Made by a program: the position numbers and the translations under genes
NCBI GenBank assembly: GCA_023014335.1
Contig: JAECYW010000012.1
Span: 992,001-1,056,000, forward strand
Length of the DNA stretch: 64,000 nt
Origin: Galerina marginata
Lineage: Eukaryota > Basidiomycota > Agaricomycetes > Agaricales > Galerinaceae
Reading direction: 5' to 3'
The notes under the pieces: generated by a model
Told to the model about the DNA's origin: nothing
The model's database searches: none
The model's input: only the letters and a program-made list of their open reading frames with translations
Shown: positions 1 to 11,437 of the stretch, piece after piece
Layout of the letters: the number at the start of each line of letters is the position of its first letter
Position numbering within the stretch: the first letter of the stretch is position 1

Positions 1-81
1 CAAAGCCCTGTCCGTCCGGTTCCACGTTCCGCGTTTCCGCCGGAACTTCGGATCCTCGGAACGTCGGACTCAGTCTTAACA
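1..81 (+). repeat. 3' end of the gypsy-1 5' LTR
   Basis: Positions 1-81 match 8103-8183 with only a few substitutions and end in TTAACA, the same terminus as the 3' LTR. Most of this LTR lies left of the window. Confidence 0.92.
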
Positions 82-115
82 GTATATTCAGACTTACTCG
101 TCTAGCGACAAGTCT

Positions 116-1765
116 ATGCACCGCACACCACCTCCAGGACCCCCCAGACGCAATACCCGCACTTCGCAACAAGCTGGGACACTCTTTCACCAAGACCCAG
201 ATCGCCCTACACCACACCCCGAAGATCCGGAACCAGCTCCATTCAAATTCTCTATAACCTCTCCACACGCCATGGCTTTTCAGCTTCCTCGCACCCCTCC
301 ACCACCTCCAGGCGGCACAGACCGTCATTTGTCCACCAACCCGTTCGAACCTGGTTCCGGTGAACCATCAACTTCTCAATTTGTACCATCCCGAGCCTCC
401 CCTTGGAACCTTCCCAATCCGTACGCTCCGTTTGCACGTTCTCCGAGTTTCGGAAGTCGAGCCTTAGCTCCTCCAAAATCTGAAGAACAGTCTCCAGTAT
501 TACCGACAGTCCGACCCCCACCATCCGAAGAAGCCTTAAGTTGACAAATCCCTCCTCATATGTCTGATTGCGGACACTCACCACATCCACCCCCGGGTCA
601 TCCCCCGTCCGGGCAAGAGCTGGAACCAGACAAGCCTCTTCCGGAAGACTCCACCCCACAACAAACAGCACAAGACCCGGCCTCGGGTACCCGGAATCCT
701 CCTCCTCCTATGGACCAAAGTGCAGCCTTCACCATGTTGGCTGAAGCTATGGCTCAGCTTCTCCGTAATTCCGCAACCCCCGCTCCGCCTTCGGCTCCGC
801 GTCATAAGGCTCCAACTTGAAAGGCACCCCCTCCGGAAACTTTCAACGGACAAGTCGGGAAATTGGACAACTTCATCTTTCAGTGCCAACTCTATATCAG
901 CCTCCATCAGGATGAATTTCCGACTGAGGCCAGCAAAGTCTTTTGGATGATCAGTCTTCTCCGGGACAACACCCTTACCTGGTATCAATCCGTCCTCAAA
1001 GGTCCGCCCCCTCCGTGGTATCACAATTACCAACTTTTTGTGGCCGACATCCGACAACGTTTCGGGCCTCGCGATCCGGTCGGGTACGCTACCAACAAAC
1101 TCGAAGCCCTCCGAATGCCTTCCAACGGAAGGACCACCTATTACAACCGCGATTTCAACCTCTATCAGATTGAGACCGGCTGGAACGACATTGCGTTAGC
1201 CCGCCGCTATTACCAAGGACTCCCGGAATGGATCAAGGATGAAATTTCGCGTCGAGGTCATCCGAGTACATTGGAAGGATATATGACAATGGCCGACGAC
1301 ATTGACCTCAGGTACTGGGAATGTCAGGAAGAAATTTCTCGGGACAAGAAACCATCCACTTCCACTTCATCCTCCAACTCATCTAAATTCGTTCCGCGCT
1401 CAACTTCCACATCCACCACCAAATCAACCACTTCAACCACTTTCCGCCAAGCGTCCAGTTCCAGCGGAACTGGACACTCTCACTCGCACTCTCATTCCGG
1501 AAAACCTGCCACTTCCACCAAGAACCTCAAGAACATCCTTGGACCCGACGGGAAACTCACCAAAGAAGAACGCGACTGTCGGTACAAGGAGGGCCTTTGT
1601 ATCATCTGTGGAGAAAAAGGCCATTCCGCTGCAGACTGCCCTCACTGCAAAACCAAACCCGCTCCGAAGGCTAGGGCCTCTACAGCCGACGATTCCGAAA
1701 CCATTCCCGAAGAAACCTCGGACCCGGAACCCCCGGACGACGACAAGGACGAGGAAAAAGAGTAA
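116..1765 (+). pseudogene. gag: gypsy-1 gag (retrotransposon gag, zinc knuckle), two in-frame stops
   Basis: Structural gag that would package the retrotransposon RNA. One frame runs from the ATG at 116 to TAA at 1763-1765, broken by TGA at 542-544 and TGA at 818-820. Residues before about 240 are Pro/Ser rich. The retrotransposon_gag core follows (from about 835, starting near ETFNGQVGKLDNF and including the segment with WYQSVLKG). A low-complexity Ser/Thr/His stretch leads to a CCHC zinc knuckle, CIICGEKGHSAADC (CX2CX4HX4C), then an acidic tail. Both stops fit CGA to TGA changes, i.e. C-to-T at CpG, as expected after cytosine methylation. A shorter product starting at 863 would keep the core and knuckle. 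The solo LTR begins 38 bp after the stop. Confidence 0.9.
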
Positions 1766-1802
1766 GCAGTTTTCCGCATTCCGCACTTCCGGATCACTGC
1801 GC

Positions 1803-3486
1803 TGAAGGGACGGCCCTTCGGCCAGCCCTGAATTTTCGGTTTTTACCTGTTCCTCACACCAATATTGGACTTAGAATAATGATTTATCTTGCGCGGTTCA
1901 TTGTCTAAGTCTCGGGCAATCAGTATAAACCAGCCAAGACTAGAGGAAACTATTGTACGCAACGAAGTCCAAGTTAAACTATGTGCTTCTAATTACGGGT
2001 ACGCGTCCGTATACGAAGTGCGGTAATAAGGCGAGGACTGTAAACGCGGGCCCACCTGTGCGCCTAACTGACAGGCACAGGTCTCTAGCATCTAAACGAA
2101 TAGGGACAGATATCCGAAGAGTAGGACCCACAACTATGGTGCCGACGCGGCACCACCTGACAAATCAAGTAACAAGCTCGCGAACCCAGAACATGAGGGA
2201 CGGGAACTGCCGAGTCTCGACCGTGATGGCTTCTCAAGTCTCGACCTTACTGTAAAAGGAAGGATTGCCGAGTCGAGTCCCACGGACATCTCGGGCGAAC
2301 AATAACAGACGCGAATAACAGTGCGCACCCGAAGACTGAGATAAGATAAGATTACCGTGCGGGCCCATCCATCGAAACATATGGGCGCGCCTTCCGCAAC
2401 ACACAGATAGAGCCTAGAACCGGCACATCGGGACGCGTTTTACGGTCTTGTATCAGCAAGAACCTCTGAACGTTCTTACGAAAGGAGTAATACCGACGCG
2501 TACCCGTGCCAACCAGAATGATAGCTTATGCAAGAAACAGAAAGCTTAGTAAACAAGAAACTTGGCATCCGGTTCAGTTGTTTGTAAAAGGCCGAGTCCT
2601 TCATTGTATCACATGTAAATATTATTCTCAGTAGTATAAAAGCTGTACGCGTACATAGGAAAAGACAAGCAATTTACCACCCACGAGATTATATCTTGAA
2701 CGTTCACCAGAACCTCTTCGAGACTTCTAAGTGTTAACTTGACTTCGCGGAATTTTGAATAAACAGATTTATTTGTCTTAGACGGAATTTCACCTTTTGT
2801 GATCAGAGTGAACGTACTTGATTTTGAAAGACTTAAGGACTTGAACAACGATCTCTTACACCTGTCATCTATTTGACTTGAAGAGGCTTCAGTGGCCATC
2901 CGATTAGCCGCGGTAACCCGTACTTTGGTAGTGCGTCGCGTGTCTAAGACCTGGACTGTGGTAGAGGCAACTCAGATAGTTGTAGACTACACCGGACATT
3001 GCAGAGTTTCTTCCCGTCGAGTAGGGTTTTGGTAACCCCAAGAGAGTCATACGCGTCCCAGAGTGGTGTTATCCCGTTTTTCAAGAGTCTAAAGTAATTA
3101 AGTCCCGTACGCGTCTCAGTGACGTATCCCGCGATCCCAAGAGGCAGAGTCTTTGATTTTGTTATCTATTTTCTATTTCCCCAACAACAACCCCTTAAGT
3201 GTTCACCCTCGGGTCGACGCGTCCATTCTACGTGAACGCGTACTTTTCCCTGTACCAGACGGATTCTTCGGATTAGTCTTGTTATTATAAAAATACCTGT
3301 CCCTCCCAAAAAGAACTGATCAATTAACTTGATTATTTGATTGGGTGCTTAACGCTTGTCAAGTGTTAGGATTGATTTACTGTGTTGACTGATAGTGTGT
3401 GTGTGTGATAGGGGATTAGATTTTATTAAAAGTCTACCTATTCAGTCATCTACGTGTTTCAAAACTACCCTGCAGCAAGCATCTCA
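1803..3486 (+). repeat. Solo LTR (family X) inserted in gypsy-1
   Basis: A 1684-bp unit starting TGAAGGGACGG and ending AAGCATCTCA, flanked by GCGC on both sides (1799-1802 and 3487-3490), which I read as a 4-bp target duplication. The same family is present in inverted orientation at 17695-19344, matching at both ends and in the interior (for example the stretch near 3301-3330 against 17850-17880). There the copy is followed by a polypurine tract, which is why I call it an LTR. I see no convincing ORF inside. Confidence 0.8.
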
Positions 3487-3536
3487 GCGCTCTCCTGGGA
3501 AGTGCCTCTTCGGAGGTCAGACTCAACGCCGCAGCC

Positions 3537-3911
3537 ATGTACTATTCTAATGCTCTATTTCTCTCGCTCACGACCCCTATGCTTGCTTTTCTGGTTGTTC
3601 TTAAGGCCCTGATAGATTCCGGGTCAATACATTGCTTTATAAACGCCTCTTTTGTCTGTAAACATAAATTGGTTACATATGACATTCCCCGTGTTCTGTT
3701 AAAACTCTTAGACGGCTCCGTTAACGCTTGGCTTTCGGAAGCCATTGACCTACCCATTACTTATCCTTCCGGCGACACTCTGACCACGAAATTCTTCGTA
3801 ACCCCTTTGGATTCCGACTGCGTTCTCGTTCTTGGATACAATTGGCTTCACCAATATGATCCGTTGATCAACTGGTATGAAGGCAAACTCTGTGTACTTT
3901 ACACTCCTGCA
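3537..3911 (+). pseudogene. gypsy-1 aspartic protease fragment
   Basis: Retropepsin-like protease domain that would mature Gag-Pol. The signature is ALIDSGSIHCFI with the catalytic D-S-G, followed by a typical flap-like strand region and a conserved C-terminal VLGYNWL...NPL-type segment (here VLGYNWLHQYDPLINW). The upstream part is separated from gag by the solo LTR. The frame is cut at 3912 by a hAT-like MITE. Sequence after the MITE (from 4504) stays open for a while but does not lead into an RT. The ATG at 3537 is only the first Met of the surviving frame. Confidence 0.85.
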
Positions 3912-4495
3912 TAGTGTTTGGAAGTCCGGTCTCGAAACCGCGAAAAGACCGGTGACCAGACCGGACCAGACCGCAAAAGACCGGACCAGGTGGTCCGGTC
4001 TTCTGGTTTTGAGATCTCGAGACCGCAAAAAGACCGGTCTGCGTTAACCGGTTACATCAGTTAAGACTGGTCTTTTATGCGCATGATTTTACCCTTCAAA
4101 ACGCGTCCAAGATCATGTAATTTAGTCAAAATTTCATTGAGATATCACCAAAATACAAAAATATAGATCAAAAAAGGTAGATCACTTGGAATAATTTTAT
4201 AACTTCATCAGTTTTGAGGCTATATAGACGTTCTCATGCTCGTTTTAAAGCGAATGGGGACGTTAATAATTCTACCGAGTCATATTAATCAAAATTTTAC
4301 TAAGAAACCGGTCTTGAGCTGGTTTTAACCGGTGCAGACTGAGACTGGTCTAAGGACCGCAAAAAACCGCGGTTAACGGTCTTTTGCGGTCCTGGTCCGG
4401 TCTTTTGGGTTTTGAGAAAATTGTAGACCGGTCTCGGTCTTCGGTTAAGGCTCTCGAGGCCAAAAGACCGGACCAGACCGGACTTTCAAACACTA
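3912..4495 (+). mobile_element. hAT-like MITE (TAGTGTTTGG family), 8-bp TSD
   Basis: A 584-bp palindromic element with termini TAGTGTTTGGAAGTCCGG and the inverted CCGGACTTTCAAACACTA. It is flanked by an exact 8-bp duplication CTCCTGCA (3904-3911 and 4496-4503). It is dense in AAGACCGG/CCGGTCTT words, so it can fold. An 8-bp TSD and short TIRs fit the hAT superfamily. Other copies: 58466-59050 (intact), 24097-24659, and partial ones at 15643-16120, 17274-17694 and 56870-57190. Confidence 0.9.
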
Positions 4496-4503
4496 CTCCT
4501 GCA

Positions 4504-4919
4504 CATTGTCCACTGGACTCCGCCGGACTCTCTCCGGACCCTGCCAATTCCATTGGACTTGGTCGGATAGTCCGGTGGAATTCCAACGGAGTCCGTCAGA
4601 CTGCAGCAGATTCCGCTACTGGTCCGCCCACAGTCCGGACCAAGTCCAGCCACCTCAGAAAAGCCTGAGGGTTGGGCTGGCTGGCTTGTTCAGTCCGTTG
4701 GAATTCCGCCGGACTTCTGCCCGACTTCCAATGGACTCCATAACACTGTTATTGATACAAGTCAAAAAAACAAAGCTTCTCTATAAATATTCTAAGTACA
4801 TTCTAAGTATTAAAAATTCCCTCTCAAAGACAGGGCATAGGTATGTGAAAGATGATTATATATTAAAAGAATCTACTACAATACAAATATATAGAGTAAT
4901 ATATATATATGTCCACTCA
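4504..4919. other. Short GGACTCC-rich repeat and AT-rich spacer, no gene
   Basis: 4504-4740 is rich in repeated GGACTCC/GGAATTCC words related to the 6090-6400 and 14590-14870 repeats, and probably includes gypsy-1 sequence just 3' of the protease. 4741-4919 is AT-rich. I see no coding or RNA gene. Confidence 0.5.
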
Positions 4920-5620
4920 ACGGCGTCGCCTCGATAGGCCTGAGCCGGGGTGGACATAGACGGCATCGTGGTAACGAGGGGGGCGTGCAGACGGCGATGG
5001 GAAGCGTGGGCCCGCGCGTCGCGCATTGCGCAACACCCAGGTATGGGTGTTGTGCTGCAAAACGGAGCGGATAGGAGGCAGAGGCGGGGCACAGTGACCA
5101 AGCACCCATACAAACGGGAGCCGCGAGTGTCGCGGCCCCTGGGTATGGGTGGCGTGGTACGGAAGGGGCAATGGGAGGAGGCAGAGGCAGGGTGTGCAGC
5201 ACCCTGCGCCTGTATGAATGGGCTGCGCAAGCATCGCGCTGCCCGGGTTTTTGTGACGTGGCGAAACGGTGGTTTGGTGGATGCGGAGGGTTCAGGGGAC
5301 GGGCGGTGGGTTCGGGTTTGGTGGATGGCGCGAAACAGAGGTGGGGTGTGGTGGCGGGAGTCGCCGAGCCCGTGGCATTTGCGAAACGGAGCATGGGGCC
5401 ACGGGAGTCCCCATTGGGTGCCGTCTGCTCAATAGATGGCCGTGGGGAAAGCAGAGGGGGTGGGGTTTGACGCGGTATGCGAAAAACGCGTGGGGTTGCA
5501 AAACGGCGGGGGCGCGCGGGTGTTCGACGCCGTTTCCGCGACAAAACAGGTGGGCGTGGGTGGGACTTCGGCGCTGTATGCAAACGGGGGGTCGAGGCGC
5601 TGCCAAATCCGTCAGTAACT
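4920..5620. repeat. GC-rich imperfect repeat block
   Basis: About 700 bp of G-rich plus strand in which motifs such as GGGTATGGGTG and GCGAAACGG/GCAAAACGG recur at irregular spacing of tens of bases. Long overlapping open frames on both strands come from GC content. None resembles a known protein, so I do not call a gene. Composition differs sharply from the AT-rich flank at 4741-4919. Confidence 0.55.
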
Positions 5621-5624
5621 GAGT

Positions 5625-6402
5625 AAGAAGGGGGGGGTTAACGTACCGTAGGCCCCACGCAGGTTCCGGGGGGCAAAACCTGCTGTTAGGGCTGTCAGCA
5701 CGGAAGAAGGGAAAACGAGGGGGCGGGGATTACCTGTGGGGCCGACGAACCTCGTTCGTCACCCAAACGCGGTGCCCAGACGTTGGCGGGAGTGGCGAGG
5801 GTGAGGGGACAGTGATGGGGGGAAGGAAGAACGGTGGGAAGAAGCAAGTGCATGGCGATCAACGAACATTTTGACCACGTGACTTCCAAATGCGGCACCT
5901 CACGCTGTTCAAATATATTCCTGCAAAGCTTACCCTGCGGACTGAACAAAATGCAGAATCCCAACGATAGGGATTGCGTGTTGTCTTGAAAACCCAACAA
6001 TATTACCTTTATAATGTTTCTTCCATTTAATTTGATTCAAACGGTGGTTATTCTTGTTAGTTATTATTTTTTATTCTTAATACTAATAAGAGAGACTGGT
6101 TTGGAGTCTGCTGGATTTCCGCTGGACTTCCGTCGGTCTATTCCGTCGGAGTCTGTTGGTCTTCCGTTGGCTATTTGGTCTGTTCTGGTGTACTCTGACT
6201 GCTGATTGGTGAAATTCCATTGGTCAGTCTGCCCACAAAGTCCGTTGGACTCACAATCCAGCCAGACATGCATTGGACAGGCCCCGGAAAGACAACGGAA
6301 AAATCCAGCAGGTGCAAACCAAAAAAATACTCATTCTGAGTACACCAAGTCCGATGGAGTCCGACTGGACTCCGGCCGGAAAAGGTGCAGGAGCGTAAAG
6401 AC
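5625..6402. repeat. Dispersed repeat R2, copy 1
   Basis: This stretch is closely repeated, with internal deletions, at 15103-15640. Shared parts include the block around TTAACGTACC, the stretch with TACCTTTATAATGTTTCTT, and about 310 bp ending in GGAGCGTAAAGACCTC. It truncates the 3' end of the antisense gene at 6403-7510. No coding capacity. Class II or non-autonomous origin is likely, but I did not find clear termini. Confidence 0.7.
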
Positions 6403-7510
6403 CTCCCCGAAGCAAAAGGTTGGTCTCCCGAGTCAGCGAGCGGAATCTGTACAGTGCGGCGAGGTTTTCCTCCAACCTCTCGCAAACCCAATCGAAACCA
6501 AGGTTGACGCCCTCCATCAAACTGTTGACCGTGTCCTGCAAAGCGGCCATCGCGTTTGCGACGGAGTCGTTCGAATCCAAGAGCATGTTGGCGGTCGGAA
6601 TGTCCTCGTCCGTCTCCGCCGGCTCGCAAGTCCTCGTCCTCTTGCCACGCGCCTTGGGCTTGCTAGCACCCTTGGCGGAATCACCTCCGACGGAAGTACC
6701 AGTCGCGGAGGAGGGCGGAACGACCCTGTCGACGGTCTCCTCCTTGTTCTTCTGGACTTTTCGAGGCGGTTTGGACTCACCCCCCGGGCAAATGCAGTGG
6801 ACCTTCTTCTCCGCGCACCGGTCGCATGCTGTGTTCTTCTGGAGCTTGATGCTCTGCTTGATCTTGCAAACCTCGTTGTCCTGGATGCACTTATCACATC
6901 GGGGGAAATCCTTTGGGTCCGGATGTTTGCATTTCCGAGAGGAAGGGGGGGGACCAGTGACAATTTCGACTTCCGGAGTGGTACTGGGAACGGATGTAGC
7001 TAGGGAAACGTCAGTTTGAAGTCAGGAGCATAACATTTATTACTCACCTCTGGCTTTGCCCTTTTCCTTCTTCTTGGGTGTCTCATCCGCATCATCCTCC
7101 ACAGAACCCATCTCCACATCCTTCAAAACCTCTTCCGACGCTCCTGGAACCGCACCAATACGTGCAGCCACTGCCTGTGCAACAGTTCTCCAGCGCTCCT
7201 CCAAGGCCAAACGCTCCTTCTCCGCAAGACGGGCACGCGCCGCCCCGATATCTGCCAACTCCTTCTGGCGCTGAGCCTCCTCCACTTTCTGACGCTCCTT
7301 TGCTTCTGCTTCCGCTCGGAGCCACGCCTCCTCAGCCCGACAACGAGCCTCTTCCTTCTTCCGAGCCTCGACTTCCGCGATCCGAGCCTCCAGGGCCAGA
7401 CGCCTCTGCTCTGCTTCTGCCTGGAGCCGCTGATTCTCGAGTTCTGCCTCCCGACGGAGGTTTGCGACTTCGTTGTCGACGTCCATGCTATTGTTGTTCG
7501 GGGAAGACAT
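6403..7510 (-). pseudogene. Antisense coiled-coil/zinc-cluster gene in gypsy-1 (3' truncated)
   Basis: Two exons read opposite to the retrotransposon. Exon 1 (7510-7048, ATG, MSSPNNNSMDVD...) encodes a long Glu/Ala/Arg heptad-rich coiled coil of about 100 residues and a Lys-rich end. A canonical intron (7047-7000, GTGAGT...AG) follows. Exon 2 (from 6999) has a Cys-rich module with C-X2-C-X6-C (CDKCIQDNEVC), 13 residues, then C-X2-C-X6-C (CDRCAEKKVHC). The spacing is close to a fungal Zn(II)2Cys6 cluster. A Lys-rich region and a hydrophobic helix region follow. The gene start is 148 bp from the 3' LTR and the end is lost in repeat R2. A gene with the same position, orientation and Cys-rich type lies at 19717-20608. 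DNA binding is an inference; I do not recognise the family. Confidence 0.75.
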
Positions 7511-7644
7511 TATGGGGCAGAAAGAAAAGGGTGGGAAAGTTTTTTCACTGGGACCTGCCATTTTATACCCGATGCAACAAATAAACACATACAGAGCTTA
7601 ATTTCGGAATCAACAAGGTCATGTGGCTTCAAGGGTTCAGCCAT

Positions 7645-7657
7645 AAGAGGGAGGTAC
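7645..7657 (+). other. Polypurine tract of gypsy-1
   Basis: AAGAGGGAGG directly before the 3' LTR start TGTCACGATCC; the expected plus-strand primer site. Confidence 0.75.
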
Positions 7658-8183
7658 TGTCACGATCCAATTCTAAGTCCCTCGATTCTGCGGTTCCAAT
7701 TCCGAAATGTCCGTCATTCCGACCGGAATGTGGACGGATACTCTCCTTTCCACTTCTCGGAATCGTTCACCCCTTCCCACACAATCCTCATGTTATCCTC
7801 ATGTTGGTAAGGATCAGGCCCCGAGGCTTCTTTCCGCAGCATATCTTACCAAGGTCTTCCCGAGTTTCGGAGTTGCGGAGTTGGGAACAACTCCGCTCTT
7901 GTATTTAAGGACTTGTAATTATACCTTAGGACTTCAGTCTGAATATTAGTTTATCCACCCACATAACCTTGACATCTCTTCGCTCTCATATATCTAAGAT
8001 GTTCACTTCCAAAACACGCCTTAGGGCGAGGTGCTGACCCTCCGGTCTCCCGACCATAAATTGGGGCACATCATTAGGCTAGGCACAGTTCATAGCTGAG
8101 GCCAAAGCCCTGTCCGTCCGGTTCCGCGTTCCGCATTTCCGCCGGAACTTCGGATCCTCGGAACGTCGGACTCAGTCTTAACA
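7658..8183 (+). repeat. gypsy-1 3' LTR
   Basis: A 526-bp LTR, TGTCACGATCC...TTAACA (TG...CA). It matches the LTR tail at 1-81 and is the same family as the 530-bp solo LTRs at 21437-21966 and 40632-41161. Confidence 0.93.
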
Positions 8184-11100
8184 GAGCTAGAAATAGTCCA
8201 AATAGTCTTCATCTGATCCTTAAACCGTTCATTCTCCTTGACGGAGTCTGAGATAAAGAGGAAGTTGTCAACATGAACTGTGGCTGCTACAATCCCCATA
8301 TCTGCTTTCCTATAATAGATGCAGGATTTGCATGAGAGCCTAGTAAATCCCCAAGATACCATTGTGTTGTTCATGGTTTTATTCCAAATCCGTGAGGCCT
8401 GTTGCATGCCGTATAACCCCCTCTGTAATTTCCACACCCAAGATTCTTTCCCCAGTTCTTCAAATCCTTTTGGCTGTTCCATGTATTGAGCCTTGTCATC
8501 TGGGAGCAAACCATAAAGGAAAGCTGTCTTGATGTCAATCTGCTGGGCATCCCATCCAAGTGTAGCAGCAATATGGAGCAGTATGCGCCACGATTCCATG
8601 CGCGCTGATGGTGAGGTACTTGTAACGCACCAAGGGTGAGCTATGTCAAGTTGTGGGGTGTTAACGCCTAAGACAATCTGGCGGGCATTGGTGTTTAGAC
8701 CTAGGAGTAATCCTACAGTCTGAGAGCGAAGAGAGAAGCTGAGATTGAGCCAGACAGTATGCTTTGATAAGGCTAGATCTCTTAGATCTAAGTCTTGGTA
8801 AACGCTAAGAACTCTATATTCAAATCTTACACCTGATGCGTGCGCCTCTGCTCCCAAGTAGTAGTATACTAGGTCAACAGGGGCTGGCAAGCACTTAGGC
8901 TTATCAGATATGAATGTAAGAAGATAAATTCAGTGATGTGACAAGTAACACTATATCTACTCTGAGAGTCACATAAGGTGACTCTCAAGTAATAAAGGAT
9001 ACTTTACAGTCCATATATGAAGTAGATGGAAAGGAAATTCAGTAGACAGCAGGAGGGACTGCTAGGGACTGGAAGCATGTGTTACAGTACTCCTTGTAAA
9101 ATCAACTCCCCACTGCTGCTCGTAGCCTTTGAAAACAAATCGGGCTTTTCGGCATGTCAAATTGCCATTCTCATTGGTTTTGTTATGTAGAAGCATTTGC
9201 CCCCATCAAATCTTAGTGCCCTCCAGTAGATCTGACTGCGGTACAAGCTTGTATACGCCCATTTCCTTGAGAGATTTAAGTTCCGAGTTGATGGCTGCCT
9301 TCCATTCATGTGCTTCTGGGGTAAGTTTGGCTTCGTTCCAATTTTTTGGGGCATTATTTGCGAAATTTTGTGGGTTAATTGAAGTCTCAGATTGTGCAAT
9401 TGCCGAAAGGATCATATTTACGTGCTCCGTAAAGTTTGCCTGGTTACCAATGTCAAGTTTTTTGAACACATCACATAATGCGTCGACTGGAATGGGCTGG
9501 TTGACAATTTTTGGTAATGTTTTTGGGTCATTCAGGTCGCCTAGATCCCTCTTTGCCTTCTCATCGACACTTGCCCTATCATTTCTCTTCTCCTCCTCTC
9601 GTATGTCCACCAGCCTCTTCTTCTTTTCCTTCTTCTCTAATTCCTTCTGTTCAGCTAATTCTCTAACCTCCTTCATTACTTCATCCTGCCGGGTCGGGTC
9701 ACCAACCGCTTTCTTAGGACGATTTGATCGGCGTGGCTGATCCACAATAATTTGATCCTCAGCTCGATCATGATCAACAGCAGGGTTGTCTTGGCAAACA
9801 TCATTTTCAGGGTCCTCAGGGATCGGTTTGTGAAGATCCTGCGGAAGGAATTCCTCCTCCTCCTCACCGTCAAAATTGATTGGTGTAGATGTAGCACCTT
9901 GGGTGATTTTGGTAATAGAAGGTGGTTGGGGCTTGGAGATGGCTATTGCAGGGGTAGAAGATTTGTGGCTTTCAATAAAGCGAACATGGTAGGAGCTGTA
10001 AACAACCTGTCGAGTTGGGTCATAGCATTGGTATGTCTTTGATTGAAGGTCATACCCAATGAGAATACATTCAATTGACCTCTCACAAATTTTTGGGTTG
10101 TGTTTATTGAGAATCAAGACGTAGGCCTTGCATCCAATTTCGCGCATGTATGAATAATCTGGTTTCCGCTTAAACCATGCCTCAAATGGCGTCTTGTTAT
10201 CCAGTGATCTTGTCCAAGTTTTTTTGTGTAAGTGGATGGCAGTGAGATAAAATTCATCCCATAAATATTCTGGACACTTGGCATGAATACACATAGTGCG
10301 CGCCTTGCCCATAAGCGTCCGATGCATGTGTTCCACACAGCCAATATGGGCGGAAGTGTATGGTGCTGTGAAACGCTGGGCAGTTCTGTGGCTTAGAAGC
10401 CAGTCTTCCATCTTATCAGACTTGAGTTTGCCATTGTCCGTGTAGTACAACCCAACTTTGTGACCGGTTTCCGCTTCAATACGAGTTTGCCATGCTTTGA
10501 GCTGTGTGAATGCTTCCTTGTTGTCCTTCAAGGGTATAGCAAATGGGCGGCTCGTGTAATCGTCAACAATATCCATAGTATACAAGTTTCCTGTATGCGA
10601 AGCAACTTTCTGGGGGCCGGCTAGGTCCACCCAAACTTTCTCTAAAATCCTCGTTACTCTATGCCCTGGTCCCTCCTCACGCTTCTTTGGTACTGGCATC
10701 TTTGTCTGTTTTCCAAGAATGCAAGATTCGCACTTAGAAGGTAAGGAAGGAAAGGATTTGGGCATACCTTCAACCATGCCCGTGCGGGCCATGTGCTCGA
10801 GGCACTGAAAATTAGCATGTCCTAAGCGGCAGTGCCAAGTCTGTAAACTTGGGGTGCAAGTGACAGAGAGAGCAGTGGAAGATGTCGTATTTAAAGCATA
10901 GAGTTGCTTGTGAGAGATAAGACTAGCGTGCGCAAGGATATTGCCACTTGCTGCGCTGACAATATGAGAAGAGTTGCCGATGAAGTTAACAATGGTGCCG
11001 TTATTGTGCGCAAGAGATGAAACGGAAATGAGGCAAACATTGGCATTAGGAATGTATAATGCATTGGCTAGAATGAGGTCTGGCTTGTTAGGTACAGCAA

Positions 11101-11437
11101 TTTTGACACTACCAATGCCAGCTGCAACAAGCGCCGGTCCACCAATCCCACTAACGGAGTGCGGTGTGATAGCGCAAAGATCATGAAAGTTGTCTTTAAC
11201 AGGTGAGATACTCGAGCTTGCCCCAGAATCAAGGAACCATGGAAGATCCTCCTTTTCCATAGACTGCTGTGCCGTAAAAATATTGACTTCCTTCACAAAC
11301 CAGTTGGGGAGCGGTTCAAAGTTGTTGGTGAGGCTGCAAGAACCTGCCAAAAATGCCTCTTGAACATCAACATCAAGGAGAGAGTTGTAATGAAGATGGA
11401 AATGTGGGCTGGAGTTGAAGAATGGTAGTTCTTCCAT
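8184..11437 (-). pseudogene. pol: Ty1/copia pol: protease, integrase, partial reverse transcriptase
   Basis: Minus-strand copia polyprotein. 11437-9206 is one open frame: aspartic protease (WFLDSGASSS), GAG-pre-integrase with zinc ligands (WHCRLGH...CESC), and integrase core with D (VWVDLAGP), D (YYTDNG) and E (CVEHMHRT). An acidic/Lys linker leads into the RT start (YKLVPQSD). The RT continues in broken pieces (KGYEQQWGVDF near 9110, then AFLYGLL...GLYGMQQASR and the metal-binding box as VHVDNFL rather than YVDD). Non-homologous stretches near 8600-8885 and 8900-9080 look like small insertions. RT stops at 8184 where the gypsy-1 LTR begins; RNase H should lie left of the window. Order protease-integrase-RT identifies copia. 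Confidence 0.92.

Larger units (their letters stand above)
1..8183 (+). mobile_element. Degenerate Ty3/gypsy LTR retrotransposon (gypsy-1)
   Basis: The window opens in the tail of a 5' LTR (1-81) whose sequence recurs at the end of a complete 3' LTR (7658-8183). Between them, in plus orientation, lie gag (116-1765) and an aspartic protease fragment (3537-3911). RT, RNase H and integrase are absent, so the element is non-autonomous. It has been hit by a solo LTR (1803-3486), a hAT-like MITE (3912-4495) and the 5625-6402 repeat. An antisense gene lies beside the 3' LTR. The base after the 3' LTR is directly in copia RT coding sequence, so gypsy-1 was inserted into a copia element; the other flank is outside the window. 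Confidence 0.9.

Noticed and set aside
4876..5583. 235-codon minus-strand ORF
   Set aside because: GC-rich repeat block open on both strands; composition artefact with no recognisable domain.
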